From Polyangiaceae bacterium UTPRO1 (GTDB lineage: Bacteria > Desulfobacterota > Binatia > UTPRO1): a stretch of DNA of 64,000 nucleotides. Made by a program: the position numbers and the translations under genes. The stretch is from contig MWST01000025.1 of assembly GCA_002050235.1 (NCBI GenBank), positions 62,001-126,000 of the forward strand, read 5' to 3'. Below the pieces are notes generated by a model. That model saw only the letters and a list, made by a program, of their open reading frames with translations. It ran no database searches and was not told where the DNA came from. Positions within the stretch are counted from its first letter, which is position 1. Each line of letters begins with the position of its first letter. Below, one piece after another: positions 1 to 9,118 of this stretch.

Positions 1-1
1 C

Positions 2-880
2 CGGGCAGCGGCAGTGCAGAGCCTCGACCTCGAAGGCACGAACTTCGAGATCCTGGAGGAGATCCTGGTCAAGATCCACGCCGCGGGATGGCGGATCATC
101 GAGATTCCGTTCACGTACTACCCGCGCGAGCGCGGGTCGTCGCACGCCCGCGTCGTCGCCTTCGGCATCGCCTTCCTCAAGGCCTTCGTCCGCCTGTGGA
201 AGCTGCGGAGCTCCATCGAGTCCGCCGACTACGACGAGCGCGCCTTCTACAGCCCGATACCCCTGCAGCGGCGCTGGCAGCGCCGGCGCCACGAGATCGT
301 CTGCGCCTGGGCGCGCGGCGCCGGCAAGACGCTCGACATCGGCTGCGGCTCGAGCGTCATCCTGCAGTCGATCAACGACGTCGTCGGCCTCGACATCCTC
401 CACAACAAGCTCCGCTACATGCGCCGCTACGACGTACCCCTCGTCCGCGGCTCGGTCCTGGCGCTGCCGGTGCGCGACGCCGCTTTCGACTGCGTCGTCT
501 GCTCGCAGGTGATCGAGCACCTCCCCTACGACGAGCGGATCTTCGCCGAGCTGCGCCGCGTGCTCCGCCCCGGCGGCCTCCTCATCCTCGGCACGCCCGA
601 CTACGACACCGTCGGCTGGCGGCTGATCGAGCCGCTCTACGGCTTCTTCGCGCCCGGCGGCTACAAAGACGAGCACGTCACCCACTACACCCGCGAGCGC
701 CTGATCCGCCTCTGCCGCGAATGGGGCTTCACCCTCGAGGACACCGCCTATGTGTTCCGCAGCGAGCTCGTGCTGGCGCTGCGCCGCGATGCGGGCCCGA
801 TCGCCGTCGTCCCGCCGCCGTCCGGCTTCACGCTACCAACCGAGCTTCTTCCCCCAGTACACACCGAGCGCGTTCAGTAG
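2..880 (+). CDS. Glycosyltransferase (C-terminal part) fused to class I SAM methyltransferase, 5'-truncated by window edge
   Basis: The frame is open from base 2, with a possible GTG at 14, so the gene probably begins outside the window. The first ~70 visible residues look like the tail of a family-2 dolichyl-phosphate-mannose-synthase-like glycosyltransferase (YYPRERGSSHAR, then a hydrophobic FGIAFLKAFVRLWKL segment). The rest is a class I methyltransferase: motif I LDIGCGSS, an acidic end to strand 2 (VVGLDIL), and SQVIEHLPYDE followed by LRPGGLLILGTPDYD. It would modify a lipid-linked or surface sugar, fitting the GT-C genes that follow. Its 3' end overlaps the convergent membrane-protein gene by 48 bp. 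The fold calls are firm. The substrate is unknown. Confidence 0.8.
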   Translation, partial: RAAAVQSLDLEGTNFEILEEILVKIHAAGWRIIEIPFTYYPRERGSSHARVVAFGIAFLKAFVRLWKLRSSIESADYDERAFYSPIPLQRRWQRRRHEIVCAWARGAGKTLDIGCGSSVILQSINDVVGLDILHNKLRYMRRYDVPLVRGSVLALPVRDAAFDCVVCSQVIEHLPYDERIFAELRRVLRPGGLLILGTPDYDTVGWRLIEPLYGFFAPGGYKDEHVTHYTRERLIRLCREWGFTLEDTAYVFRSELVLALRRDAGPIAVVPPPSGFTLPTELLPPVHTERVQ

Positions 881-2017
881 CACCGACGCTTCGGTCAGGA
901 AGAGGAGCGGCGCCCGACCGCGATCGCGCATGCCGATGGCGGTTAGCACGATCACGTACGGCAGTGCGTCGAGGAGGTAGCGGTATCCGAACTGCACCCA
1001 CCCCTGGTAGAAGTACGGAATCAACGCTGCCGCCGTGAGCGCCGTCGTCAGCCAAAGGAGCCGTACCGTCGGGTCGCGGCGCGGCGCCGCGAAAGCATAG
1101 AGCAGTACCGGGCTCGTCAGCACGATCGACAGCCCCTCGGGCGACGGCTTCAGGAACGGAAACTCCGCGACGTAGTCCCAGCCCCGGAAGAGCGCGATGT
1201 GGACGTGCTGCGAGATGTAGTGCCAGTCGTACCAGCCGTACTGCTTGCCGGCCATGTAGATCTCCGACGCCTTGCCGTATCCGGTGTCGAAGGGGTTTCC
1301 GAAGCGGGCATAGTTGAGGCCGAGCTCGATCGCGACCGGCAGGACGAGCCCGAGGCCGAAGAGCAACCCGCGGACGAGCGCGCGCCCGTCGCAGAAGCGG
1401 AGCCAGCTCGCGCGCACGGCATGGCGGTGCACCAGCAACAGGAAGAGGCCCGGAGCGGCGGTGGCGACGTTGGCCCGCGACAACATCGCGAAGCCGAAGG
1501 CCGCGCCGACGAGCCATGCCCGCCCCTTGCCGAAGATCTCCAGCAGCGCCAGCAGCAGAAAGAGCTCGACGCAGAGATGCGCCAGGAACCAGGTCGTACC
1601 GATGACCGCCGAGAACCAGTTGACGGTGCCGAAGGCGAAGACCAGGGTGCCGAGCGCCGCGCGCCGCGCGCCGACGCCTGCCCGCAGCAGCAGGAGCCAG
1701 CACAGCATCGCGTTCAGCCCCGCGACCGCCATGCTGAAGAAGTTCATGTTGAACGCCGTGCCCCACCACCAGACGAACGGCACGAGCAGGATCGCCGGCG
1801 TCGGCGCGAATGGCGAGTGCACCTGTCCGTTCACGGTGATCCAGTCGTGGTAGTGCGGCGGGTAGCCTTGCACCCAGAGCCGCCCGTGCAGCCAGGCGTC
1901 GGCGACGTATACGTGATGCTTGTAGGCGTCCGGCAGCCGCGGGTTCGACGCGTAGTAGAGCGCGGTGACGCCGAGGAAGACGGCCAGCGCGGCGATGCGG
2001 CGGCGCCCGGGAGTCAT
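833..2017 (-). CDS. GT-C-like polytopic membrane protein (putative lipid-linked sugar transferase)
   Basis: 394 residues with about ten hydrophobic helices, starting from an ATG at 2015-2017. An N-terminal helix (AALAVFLGVTALYYASN) is followed by a soluble loop with paired acidic/His residues (LPDAYKHHVYVADAWLHGRL), the position of the catalytic loop in GT-C polyprenyl-phosphate-sugar transferases. A FGNPFDTGYGKASEIY stretch and a QFGYRYLLDALPY motif are typical of uncharacterised dolichyl-mannosyltransferase-like proteins. It lies 28 bp downstream of the large GT-C fusion on the same strand, so the two are probably co-transcribed. The acceptor is unknown and a non-enzymatic role cannot be excluded. 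Confidence 0.7.
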   Translation of the reverse strand: MTPGRRRIAALAVFLGVTALYYASNPRLPDAYKHHVYVADAWLHGRLWVQGYPPHYHDWITVNGQVHSPFAPTPAILLVPFVWWWGTAFNMNFFSMAVAGLNAMLCWLLLLRAGVGARRAALGTLVFAFGTVNWFSAVIGTTWFLAHLCVELFLLLALLEIFGKGRAWLVGAAFGFAMLSRANVATAAPGLFLLLVHRHAVRASWLRFCDGRALVRGLLFGLGLVLPVAIELGLNYARFGNPFDTGYGKASEIYMAGKQYGWYDWHYISQHVHIALFRGWDYVAEFPFLKPSPEGLSIVLTSPVLLYAFAAPRRDPTVRLLWLTTALTAAALIPYFYQGWVQFGYRYLLDALPYVIVLTAIGMRDRGRAPLLFLTEASVLLNALGVYWGKKLGW

Positions 2018-2045
2018 GCGCTGGCGGACCCCGCGCGCGCGCCGC

Positions 2046-5000
2046 TCAGATCCAGCGGGCGGGCCCGCTCTGGAACCACATGCGGGCGCTGTACCCGTCG
2101 CGCCCGATCGGCATGCCGGACCACAGCGGATAGAAGTAGGCGAGGAGCGCGATCGTGGCGACGCCGTAGGCGATCACCACGACCCGGCCCGGCGGCCAAC
2201 GGAAGGTCAGCGACTGCCGGTACACGACCGCAGCGCCGTACAAGCCCGCGATCGCCGTCCACAGGAGCACGCCCCAGCGCGGGAAAGGCCCCATCAACGT
2301 CGGCAGCAGCGGCACCAGCAGCACCACGCCGGCGCCGACCCAGAAGCCGTCCTCGGCCGGCGCGCGCCAGAGCATGCCGAGCACCATGCCGAGCGCGAGC
2401 AGGCTCGCGTAGAGCGACGGCAGGTAGTGGTACTGGAAGAGCGTGCGGCCGATCCACGACCAGACGATGTAGTGGAGGATGAAGGCGGTGCAAAGAAAGA
2501 TGCTCGCGAAGTGGCGCTCGCGGATGCCGCGCGCCAGCGCCACCAGGATCGCCGCGAAACCGCCCCACCAGAGGATCGGATTGCCGCCGCCCCAGACCCC
2601 GACGACGTGCGCGGGATCGTTGGGAACGTCCTTGAAGTGGTACCAGACCGGCCGCAGCAGGAACGGCCACGTGTACCACTTCGACGAGTACGGATGGGTG
2701 GCGTCGGCGACCGCCGCTTCGTAGCCGATGACGTCCTTGAAGTACTTCGGGATGTCCCAGATGCTGTGCCACCAGCCGAGCCAGTAGTTCGGCAGGTAGA
2801 CGGCGAGGTACGTGGCCGCCGCCGCGCAGGTCACCAATGCCGCCGGCGCCAGCCCGCGCGCCCACGGATGCGGACTGCGGTGCAAGCGTTCGGCGTGGAC
2901 GGAGATCACGGCGAGGAAGAACACCACCGTCATCCAGGTGAAGGCGGGAATGAAGAGCTTGCTCGCCAGATTCAAACCGAGAGCGATGCCGAGGAAGACG
3001 AGGATTCCCGGCCGGCGGTCGGCGGGCGGAGTGCGCAGGTACTGGAACAACAACAGGTACGCTATCGCTCCGAAGGTGACGTACCAGATGTCGATCACGG
3101 CGATCCGCGAGTCGACGATGAAGAGCCCGTCGCCGGCGACCGCCGCCGCCGTCGCGAAGGCGGCGAGCCCGTCGCCGAGGAGCTTGCGGCCGGTCAGGTA
3201 GGCGATGCCGACGAGCGCCGTGCCGCACACGGCGTTGAAGATCCGGTAGCCGCTCGACTCGCCGCCGAAGAGCGCGACGCTGGCGCCGATCGCGAGCTTC
3301 GCGAACGGCGGGTGCGGATCCATGAACTCCTTGCCGCGGAGGTAGTTCTTGCCCTGCTCGACGAAGTACACCTCGTCGAAGACGAGCTCGTTCGGGTCCT
3401 CGATCTTCCAGAATCGCAGCCCCGCAGCGACGATCACCAGGAGGAGCGCCAGGGCGAGATCACGGCGCGTGATGCGGTAGCGCGGCGCGCCGGCCTCGAT
3501 CTCCCACTGCGGCAGCGACACCCAGCCCCGGGATCTGACGGCGGGCGCATCCGCTCCGGTAGCCTTGCCGCGCGCCTTCGTCGGCGGCGCCTTGGCAGAC
3601 GCCTTCGCCGCGGCAGCGGGCGCGGCCAGCGTCGCTACGCGCGCGGCGGCGGCCACCGCGCCGGACGCGGCGGCGCCAGCGGGCTCGCCGCACGGCAGCG
3701 GCAGCGGCAGGGGCGCGGCACCGGACAGCCGGTAGCCTTCGCCCAGCGCCGCGACGAAGAGGCCGACGTTGACGATCGAGACGGCGATCCCGAACGGGTC
3801 GTAGGCGGCGAGGAACACCTCGGAGTTGAGCGCCCGCAGGACGTACCAGAGGTTCAGGTAATAGGTGGCGGTGAGGATCCCGTAGAACGCCCACAGGTGG
3901 CGCCGCCGCGGCAGCAGCGGCGTCAGGAAGAGGAGGCAGGGAAACAGGTAGCGCTCGTGCATGCGCGTCGACAGCATGAAGAAGCCGAGCGGCAGCAGGA
4001 ACATCAGATACGCGTACATCTCGGCGTCGCGGCGGCGGTAGACGAGAAAGGCGAGGTAGAAGAAGAAGAGCACCACCAGGCCGGTGGCCCACGCCTTGTA
4101 GCTCATGAAGAGCAGGACGGCGCTGTCCGACTGGCGGAAGCCGCCGAGGATCGCCATCAAGTTGAAGGCGTTCACCGAAGTCTCGGCGTAGTACGCGGCG
4201 CCCTTCTGGTAGTGGGCGGCGAGCCCGAGCGGCTCGACGAAGGGCAGCGTCAGCACGGCCGCGACCGCGAGCCCCGTCGCGGCGGCGATGATCGGCCGCT
4301 CGGGCCGATCCCAGTTGCCCCGCCATGACGCCAGGAGCGGCAGGAAGATCAGCGCTTGCGGCTTGGTGACGGCGGCGATCATCAACACCGCCCAGCCGAA
4401 CGCGATCTGTCCCTCGAAGAGGAGCAGCGCCCCGAGGAAGAGCTCGAGCGTGAAGAGGGAGTCGGTCTGCCCCCAGATCGCCGAATTGAAGATGACGGCC
4501 GGGTTCAGGGAGTACGCGAGCACGATGAGCCACGTCGTCCGCTGCCCGGCCCGCGGCCGCAGGAGAGCGTACAGGAGCAGGCTCGAGAGGAGGTCGGCGA
4601 CGAGCCCCGGCATCTTGATGATGAGCGTCGAGAGCGGCCCCGAGGTCGCCAGGTGCATCCCCTGGTAGAGGCTGCCGAGCAGCCAAAGAATATAGAGGTA
4701 ACCGGGCGGGTAATCGCAGAAGTAGTTGGGTGCGTAGAAATCGGCGGGGCCGCGGTCGGCGAGCCGGAGCGCCCATGCCTTGTAGGTGCCGAGGTCGGTG
4801 TCGAAGCCGAAGTGCGGCGCCAGCGCCATCTTGATTGCCAGCAACGCCAGCAGGAAAGCGAGGAGCCCGAGTTTCTCCCCCGGCGTTCCGCCGTCGCCGC
4901 CACCGCCCGGAGGCGGCCGCAGGTAGTACCAGAGGGCCGCCGTCAGGAGCCCGAGGAGGAGGATCAGCGCCCAGAGGCTCAGGGGCGCGAAGCCGCCGCC

Positions 5001-5582
5001 GCCGGAAGCCGGTTGGTAGACGTTCTTGGCGTTCGGCGGCGGCCCTGACACCACCTCGGCGGTGACGTCCGAGAACCAGGCTTCGCCAGTGTTGAGGCTG
5101 CTGTAGCCTCCGAGTCGGAGCGCCAGCGTCAGCCGGTCCTGCCACTTCTCGGTCTTCACCCACAGCTCGACCGGCTGCCAGTCCTCCGAGCCCTTGATGT
5201 CCTGGGAGTTCTGGAAGCCCTCCATCAGTGACAGATAGGCTCCGATCGTGCCCTGCCCGACGTTCTCGGTGCGGATCTTCGCGGCTATGTGGTACCAGGT
5301 CTCTTCCTTGACGCGCAGATCCTGGACGTAGCGGGCATCATTGGGCTTGGTGTTGCGGATCCCCGCCTGGCCGGGCTCCGCTCCGCTCGGTCCTCTCCAG
5401 AGGAACTCGGTCGTGCCCGCATTGGTATCCCAGCGGTCGATGCGCCAGTCCGCAGGCGTCCCGCCCGCCCCCTGCGCGAAGCTCCCGTTCTTGACCAGCT
5501 GCGCCCCGGCGAGGTCGACGATCGCGAGAAGCCCGACCATCGCGAGCGCAACCGCGCCTACCCATCGCTTCACCAGCCGCAT
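2046..5582 (-). CDS. Giant fusion: secreted carbohydrate-binding-like domain + two GT-C glycosyltransferase modules (second one PMT/GT39-like)
   Basis: 1178 residues. Residues 1-27 form a signal peptide. Residues 28-180 look like a jelly-roll carbohydrate-binding domain (LVKNGSFAQGAGGTPADWRI, GEAWFSDVTAEV). A helix at 201-221 leads to GT-C module 1 (~238-620), with an acidic first loop (FGFDTDLGTY, 258-267), CDYPPGY (289-295), WGQTDSLF (370-377) and MHERYLFP (541-548). An Ala/Lys/Pro linker (~622-690) joins module 2 (~705-1178), which has protein-O-mannosyltransferase hallmarks: VFDEVYF (734-740), DPHPPFAK (755-762) and DSRIAVIDIW (824-833). Stand-alone enzymes of each type are usually 400-600 residues, so this is a genuine tandem fusion in one open frame. 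It probably transfers sugars from a polyprenyl phosphate donor on the periplasmic face. ATG start at 5580-5582. Confidence 0.85.
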   Translation of the reverse strand: MRLVKRWVGAVALAMVGLLAIVDLAGAQLVKNGSFAQGAGGTPADWRIDRWDTNAGTTEFLWRGPSGAEPGQAGIRNTKPNDARYVQDLRVKEETWYHIAAKIRTENVGQGTIGAYLSLMEGFQNSQDIKGSEDWQPVELWVKTEKWQDRLTLALRLGGYSSLNTGEAWFSDVTAEVVSGPPPNAKNVYQPASGGGGFAPLSLWALILLLGLLTAALWYYLRPPPGGGGDGGTPGEKLGLLAFLLALLAIKMALAPHFGFDTDLGTYKAWALRLADRGPADFYAPNYFCDYPPGYLYILWLLGSLYQGMHLATSGPLSTLIIKMPGLVADLLSSLLLYALLRPRAGQRTTWLIVLAYSLNPAVIFNSAIWGQTDSLFTLELFLGALLLFEGQIAFGWAVLMIAAVTKPQALIFLPLLASWRGNWDRPERPIIAAATGLAVAAVLTLPFVEPLGLAAHYQKGAAYYAETSVNAFNLMAILGGFRQSDSAVLLFMSYKAWATGLVVLFFFYLAFLVYRRRDAEMYAYLMFLLPLGFFMLSTRMHERYLFPCLLFLTPLLPRRRHLWAFYGILTATYYLNLWYVLRALNSEVFLAAYDPFGIAVSIVNVGLFVAALGEGYRLSGAAPLPLPLPCGEPAGAAASGAVAAAARVATLAAPAAAAKASAKAPPTKARGKATGADAPAVRSRGWVSLPQWEIEAGAPRYRITRRDLALALLLVIVAAGLRFWKIEDPNELVFDEVYFVEQGKNYLRGKEFMDPHPPFAKLAIGASVALFGGESSGYRIFNAVCGTALVGIAYLTGRKLLGDGLAAFATAAAVAGDGLFIVDSRIAVIDIWYVTFGAIAYLLLFQYLRTPPADRRPGILVFLGIALGLNLASKLFIPAFTWMTVVFFLAVISVHAERLHRSPHPWARGLAPAALVTCAAAATYLAVYLPNYWLGWWHSIWDIPKYFKDVIGYEAAVADATHPYSSKWYTWPFLLRPVWYHFKDVPNDPAHVVGVWGGGNPILWWGGFAAILVALARGIRERHFASIFLCTAFILHYIVWSWIGRTLFQYHYLPSLYASLLALGMVLGMLWRAPAEDGFWVGAGVVLLVPLLPTLMGPFPRWGVLLWTAIAGLYGAAVVYRQSLTFRWPPGRVVVIAYGVATIALLAYFYPLWSGMPIGRDGYSARMWFQSGPARWI

Positions 5583-5652
5583 GCGGAGCGAGTCTTAAGC
5601 ACAGCGCATTCCAAATTGAAAGAAAACCTGCGACGGTCGCGACCGCCGTTCC

Positions 5653-5682
5653 TTGACAGAAAAATCGCTCATTTGCTATCGC
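5653..5682 (+). promoter_or_regulatory. Putative sigma-70-type promoter of the Pro/Thr-rich lipoprotein gene
   Basis: A perfect TTGACA at 5653-5658 is followed 18 nt later by TATCGC (5677-5682). A TG dinucleotide at 5674-5675 precedes it, giving an extended -10 form (TGCTATCGC). It sits about 50 nt before the ATG at 5732 in an AT-rich patch of an otherwise very GC-rich sequence. The -10 match is only moderate, so this is a prediction. Confidence 0.4.
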
Positions 5683-5731
5683 AGCCTCGCACGCCAACGG
5701 AGTGGTCAACCCCTTCAAGGAGGAGTCTTCG

Positions 5732-6970
5732 ATGAGAACTCGAACGAGCTTTCTCGCGCTCGCCATGGTCGCAGCATTGGCCATTTCGGGATGTGGTGAC
5801 GACAACAACGACAATAAAAAGCCGTCGGGGCCGACGCCGACCCGCACCACCACGCCGGCACAGCCGCCGACGCAGACGCCGGTCGACGAACTCTCTCCTA
5901 CCGTCACGCCGACGCCGGAAGTGAGCGGCGCGACCGAGACGCCGACGCCGGAACCCACTCCGAGCGGACTGGTGTGCGAAGGCACCGAGCTCTACGACAC
6001 CATCACCAGCCTCGCCGGCTCCGACCTCGACGTCGGCTGGACCGGCATCTCGCACGACTCGCAGGCGACACGTGACGCGCGGATCACGGTCAATCTCGAC
6101 TGCCCCGACGGCCAGAACTGCACGGTCGACGGCTCGGCGCTCGTCGGAACGACGTTCGGCTCGCCGCTGCCCCTCTCCGCGGGCGGCGTCTCTTCGTGCG
6201 TCATCAACGAGTTCCGCGAAGCGATCACCGGCACCTACGACTGCGGATCCGGTTGCAGCGAGTCGAGCGTCAAGCTCACCTCGCGGGTCTACCTGGTCGT
6301 CGACCAGGACAAGCCCTGCCCGCCTTGCGTCGGCGACCCGACCCCGAACGACGGCATCAAGGGCGGTACCTGCGACGGCGGCAAGACACCGAACGCGCCC
6401 TGCGACGTCGGCGGCATCAGCGATCTCTTCGAGAACGCCGGCGGCGCGCCGCCGAACGCCGGCAGCACTTCGAACGATTGCCAACCGAACGGGAGCCCGG
6501 TCGGCAACTTGAGCATCGATCTCACCCCGCTCACCACGGGCACGGTGTCGGTCGACGCCGGCGTCAACTGCCTCAACTCGACATTCGGCGCCACGTGCTA
6601 CTGCCCGGGCCAGGTGCAGCCCAACTCCTGCATCAACCCGAGCGGCGTCTGCCCGGCCAGCGGCCTGTGCGAGAACAACCCGCCGATCGGCGTCTGCTCG
6701 GGTCAGAAGTTCCGGCAGTGCTTCCTCACCGGCTCGCCGACGGCGGACTGCGAGGACATCGCGCCCGGCGCCGGCCGATGTGAAGCGCAGCTCCAGCCGT
6801 GCTTCGGCCCGAGCATCTCGCGCACCGGCACGTGCGGTACGCAACAGGGAGTGCTGGCCTCGATCTTCTGCATCCCGGCGACGCAGGCCGCAGCCATCAA
6901 CACCGTGGCCGGACTCCCGGGCCCGGGTGCGGCATTGATCCCGGCATCGCAGGTTCGTGTCCCGCGTTAG
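5732..6970 (+). CDS. Secreted lipoprotein with Pro/Thr linker and Cys-rich domain, unknown function
   Basis: 412 residues. The start is set by a strong AAGGAGGA (5717-5724) 7 nt before ATG 5732. Residues 1-20 form a lipoprotein signal with lipobox ISGC. Then comes an Asp/Asn patch, a Thr/Pro-rich low-complexity linker (~30-80), and a globular part with many cysteines arranged in GGTCDGGKTPNAPCDVGG-like and CYCPGQVQPNSC-like units. I recognise no catalytic motif. Similar Cys-rich, TP-linker lipoproteins are common in environmental deltaproteobacteria-like genomes (general impression, not a search). It probably sits on the outer membrane. The gene is monocistronic, with a strong hairpin behind it, and precedes a DUF1302-type outer-membrane protein. 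Confidence 0.8.
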   Translation: MRTRTSFLALAMVAALAISGCGDDNNDNKKPSGPTPTRTTTPAQPPTQTPVDELSPTVTPTPEVSGATETPTPEPTPSGLVCEGTELYDTITSLAGSDLDVGWTGISHDSQATRDARITVNLDCPDGQNCTVDGSALVGTTFGSPLPLSAGGVSSCVINEFREAITGTYDCGSGCSESSVKLTSRVYLVVDQDKPCPPCVGDPTPNDGIKGGTCDGGKTPNAPCDVGGISDLFENAGGAPPNAGSTSNDCQPNGSPVGNLSIDLTPLTTGTVSVDAGVNCLNSTFGATCYCPGQVQPNSCINPSGVCPASGLCENNPPIGVCSGQKFRQCFLTGSPTADCEDIAPGAGRCEAQLQPCFGPSISRTGTCGTQQGVLASIFCIPATQAAAINTVAGLPGPGAALIPASQVRVPR

Positions 6971-7008
6971 CAGTTCTCTCTCGCCGGCGGTTTCTTTCCG
7001 GTAGTCGC

Positions 7009-7038
7009 GAGGGGTGCCCGCAGGTGCGGGCACCCCTC
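7009..7038 (+). terminator. Strong hairpin after the lipoprotein gene
   Basis: A perfect 12-bp stem (GAGGGGTGCCCG at 7009-7020 with CGGGCACCCCTC at 7027-7038) encloses a 6-nt loop, 38 nt after the stop codon at 6970. It is followed by C-rich sequence rather than a U tract, so it may act as a factor-assisted terminator or 3'-end stabiliser. Confidence 0.65.
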
Positions 7039-7099
7039 CCCACGCAGCCCAGTATCTGAAGTCGCGCTCGGCTCTCGAGCCACGTGCAAGGAGGCGGTC

Positions 7100-8875
7100 A
7101 TGACGGGAATGGGTCGGACCTGGCGCCGCGCAGTCGCTCTCGCGGCGTTTGCCCTGGTCAGCGCGTCGCCCGCATTGGCGACGATGAAGTACGGTCCGCT
7201 CGAGCTATCGGGCAACTTGCAGTCGCAGAACATCGTGCGACACCCCGACGTGGACGAGTTCCACTTCGTCCAGCAACGCAACACGATGCGCGCCCGCGTC
7301 GACTGGAACTGGGTCGAGAAGGGTAAGTGGATCGATCGCATCCAGCTCCCCTTCATCGAAAGCTCGAAGTTCTTCCTCCTCTACCGCGGCGTCTACGACA
7401 GCATCTACGACTACGAGCCGACTTTCCGCGAACGTGACTTCCGCGGCCGGAAGCCCGGACGCGCCGCCGTCCGCGACCTCGGCGACATGTCGAAGGGCGC
7501 CCGCGACGCGGTCAAGTTCGAGAATCAACTGCGCGAGCTCTACGTCGACATCAAGCTCGCCGACGTGCCGCTGAGCTTCCGGCTCGGCAAGCAGCAGGTC
7601 ATCTGGGGCGAGGCGGACGATTTCCGCATGCTCGACCGCGCCAACCCCCTCGACACCTCGTGGCACTACATCATGGAGATCCCGCCGCCCTCCTTCGGCT
7701 GGGACGACCTCCGCATCCCGCTCTGGATGGTGAAGGGCCTCTGGGACATCGGCAACATCGGCAACATCTCCAACGTCTTCCTGGAAGCCTACTGGAACCC
7801 CGGCGACTGGCGACCGGTGAAGGTCAGCTACCTGCCGCGTCCCTGGGGCCTGCGCATCCAGAACCCGCTCTTCAACCGCGAAGACGGCGCCATGCTGGCG
7901 CCGTTCCGCAACCCGCTGACGGGCGGTCCGCTCGAGCGCCTGATGAAGGGCTCGGCGCTCTTCAAGCAAGGCGACTACGACCGCAATCCGGTAGAGAACA
8001 GCCAGGTCGGCGTGCGCTTGTCGGGCGTCTTCCCGAACGGCCTGCAGCTCGGCCTGCACTACTTCTATCAGCGCTGGGCCGGCGACGACGGCTCGCCCTT
8101 CGCGCCGATCCGCGGCATCACTCCGACCCCGGAGGGTCAGGTCCAGACGCAGAAGCTGCTCGCCAAAGGCACGCTCCCGGTCGAGTACATCACCCCCTAC
8201 ATCCACACCGTCGGCATCTCGGGCAACTACTTCGAGGGCGACTGGACACAGGCGATCTTCCGCCTGGAAACGGTCTACGATTTCGGCATCTACATGCTCG
8301 ACCGCGACAAGGAGACGACCTTCTCGCCGTACCTTCCCGGCACCACCCGCAAGGACATGTGGAAGGGCATGATCGCGTTCGATCGCCCGACGTGGATCCG
8401 GTCACTCAACAAGAAGACGACCTTCTTCATCACCGGTCAGTGGTTCCTGCACCACATCATGCACAACGAGGACTCGCTCGCCTCGGCCCTCGATCTGCCG
8501 ACCGCGGGTGCGCGCTCGCGCCCGTTCTGCGGCGCGCCCTCCAACAAGCCGTGCACGGATCCGCGCGGCAACGGCAGCTTCCGCGACGACGTTCGTAGCT
8601 GGGAGTCGCTGGTCACCCTCGCCATCTTCACCTTCTACAAAGGCGGCTCGGTCGTCCCGCTGCTCGGCATGCTCTACGACCCGGTCAACTCGAACAGCCT
8701 GTACCCGTTCTGGAACGTCGACTGGGTGGTGACGCCGAACTTCATCGTCAACCTCACCCAGCGCTACTTCATCCCCGGCCAGAGCGACGTCCAGAAGGGC
8801 GTCTTCGATCCGTGGCTCCTCGGCACCAACCGCGGCCGCTCGGAGACGGCGCTGCGGTTCTCGTACCAGTTCTGA
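7100..8875 (+). CDS. DUF1302-family outer-membrane protein
   Basis: 591 residues. ATG 7100 is 5 nt behind AAGGAGG (7088-7094). The signal peptide ends around ASPALA (residues ~20-27). The body is rich in alternating aromatic/polar beta-strand segments and contains the core seen in DUF1302 proteins, where a GKQQVIWGE stretch is followed by FRMLDRANPLD. The final residue is Phe after an aromatic strand (LRFSYQF), typical of BAM-assembled barrels. DUF1302 proteins are presumed outer-membrane beta-barrels, often encoded near hydrophobic-substrate metabolism, but their function is not established. A substrate-uptake role here is inference. Hairpins bracket the gene on both sides, so it is probably monocistronic. 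Confidence 0.8.
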   Translation: MTGMGRTWRRAVALAAFALVSASPALATMKYGPLELSGNLQSQNIVRHPDVDEFHFVQQRNTMRARVDWNWVEKGKWIDRIQLPFIESSKFFLLYRGVYDSIYDYEPTFRERDFRGRKPGRAAVRDLGDMSKGARDAVKFENQLRELYVDIKLADVPLSFRLGKQQVIWGEADDFRMLDRANPLDTSWHYIMEIPPPSFGWDDLRIPLWMVKGLWDIGNIGNISNVFLEAYWNPGDWRPVKVSYLPRPWGLRIQNPLFNREDGAMLAPFRNPLTGGPLERLMKGSALFKQGDYDRNPVENSQVGVRLSGVFPNGLQLGLHYFYQRWAGDDGSPFAPIRGITPTPEGQVQTQKLLAKGTLPVEYITPYIHTVGISGNYFEGDWTQAIFRLETVYDFGIYMLDRDKETTFSPYLPGTTRKDMWKGMIAFDRPTWIRSLNKKTTFFITGQWFLHHIMHNEDSLASALDLPTAGARSRPFCGAPSNKPCTDPRGNGSFRDDVRSWESLVTLAIFTFYKGGSVVPLLGMLYDPVNSNSLYPFWNVDWVVTPNFIVNLTQRYFIPGQSDVQKGVFDPWLLGTNRGRSETALRFSYQF

Positions 8876-8901
8876 ACCAGAGCCGTCCGCAGGTTTCGGG
8901 A

Positions 8902-8943
8902 ACGCGGGGGAACGGTCGACCGACCGTTCCCCCGCGTCGTTTT
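8902..8943 (+). terminator. Rho-independent terminator after the DUF1302-type gene
   Basis: A very strong near-perfect palindrome: ACGCGGGGGAACGGTC (8902-8917) pairs with GACCGTTCCCCCGCGT (8922-8937) around a 4-nt loop and is followed by CGTTTT (8938-8943). The stem begins 27 nt after the stop codon at 8875. Confidence 0.85.
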
Positions 8944-9105
8944 CGCCGATGGCGATACCTCTATGCCGCTATGCCGCTCGCCAATCGACAGATGCGCCGC
9001 CGCTATAGGCTGGCATAACGCGGGTACAGGCGTCGTGCACCTTTCGATTGACCGTCTTGAGCACACCCATGGTAGAGAGCGTCCGCTGTCCTCGACGATC
9101 GCCCC

Positions 9106-9118
9106 GGAGGAAACCTTG
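9106..9118 (+). promoter_or_regulatory. Ribosome binding site that decides a TTG start
   Basis: GGAGG at 9106-9110 lies 5 nt before TTG 9116. The TTG opens directly onto a lipoprotein signal peptide, whereas the longer in-frame ATG at 8963 would put 51 implausible residues in front of it. Confidence 0.75.

Noticed and set aside
1199..4328. Very long plus-strand frames (427 and 787 codons) opposite the glycosyltransferase genes.
   Set aside because: They are shadows of real minus-strand genes: Arg/Glu/Pro-rich composition, no signal, motif or SD, a normal artefact of high GC content.
9048..9078. TTGACC ... TAGAGA as promoter for the PEGA/SHOCT lipoprotein.
   Set aside because: The -10 match is poor and the sequence is not distinguishable from background by eye.
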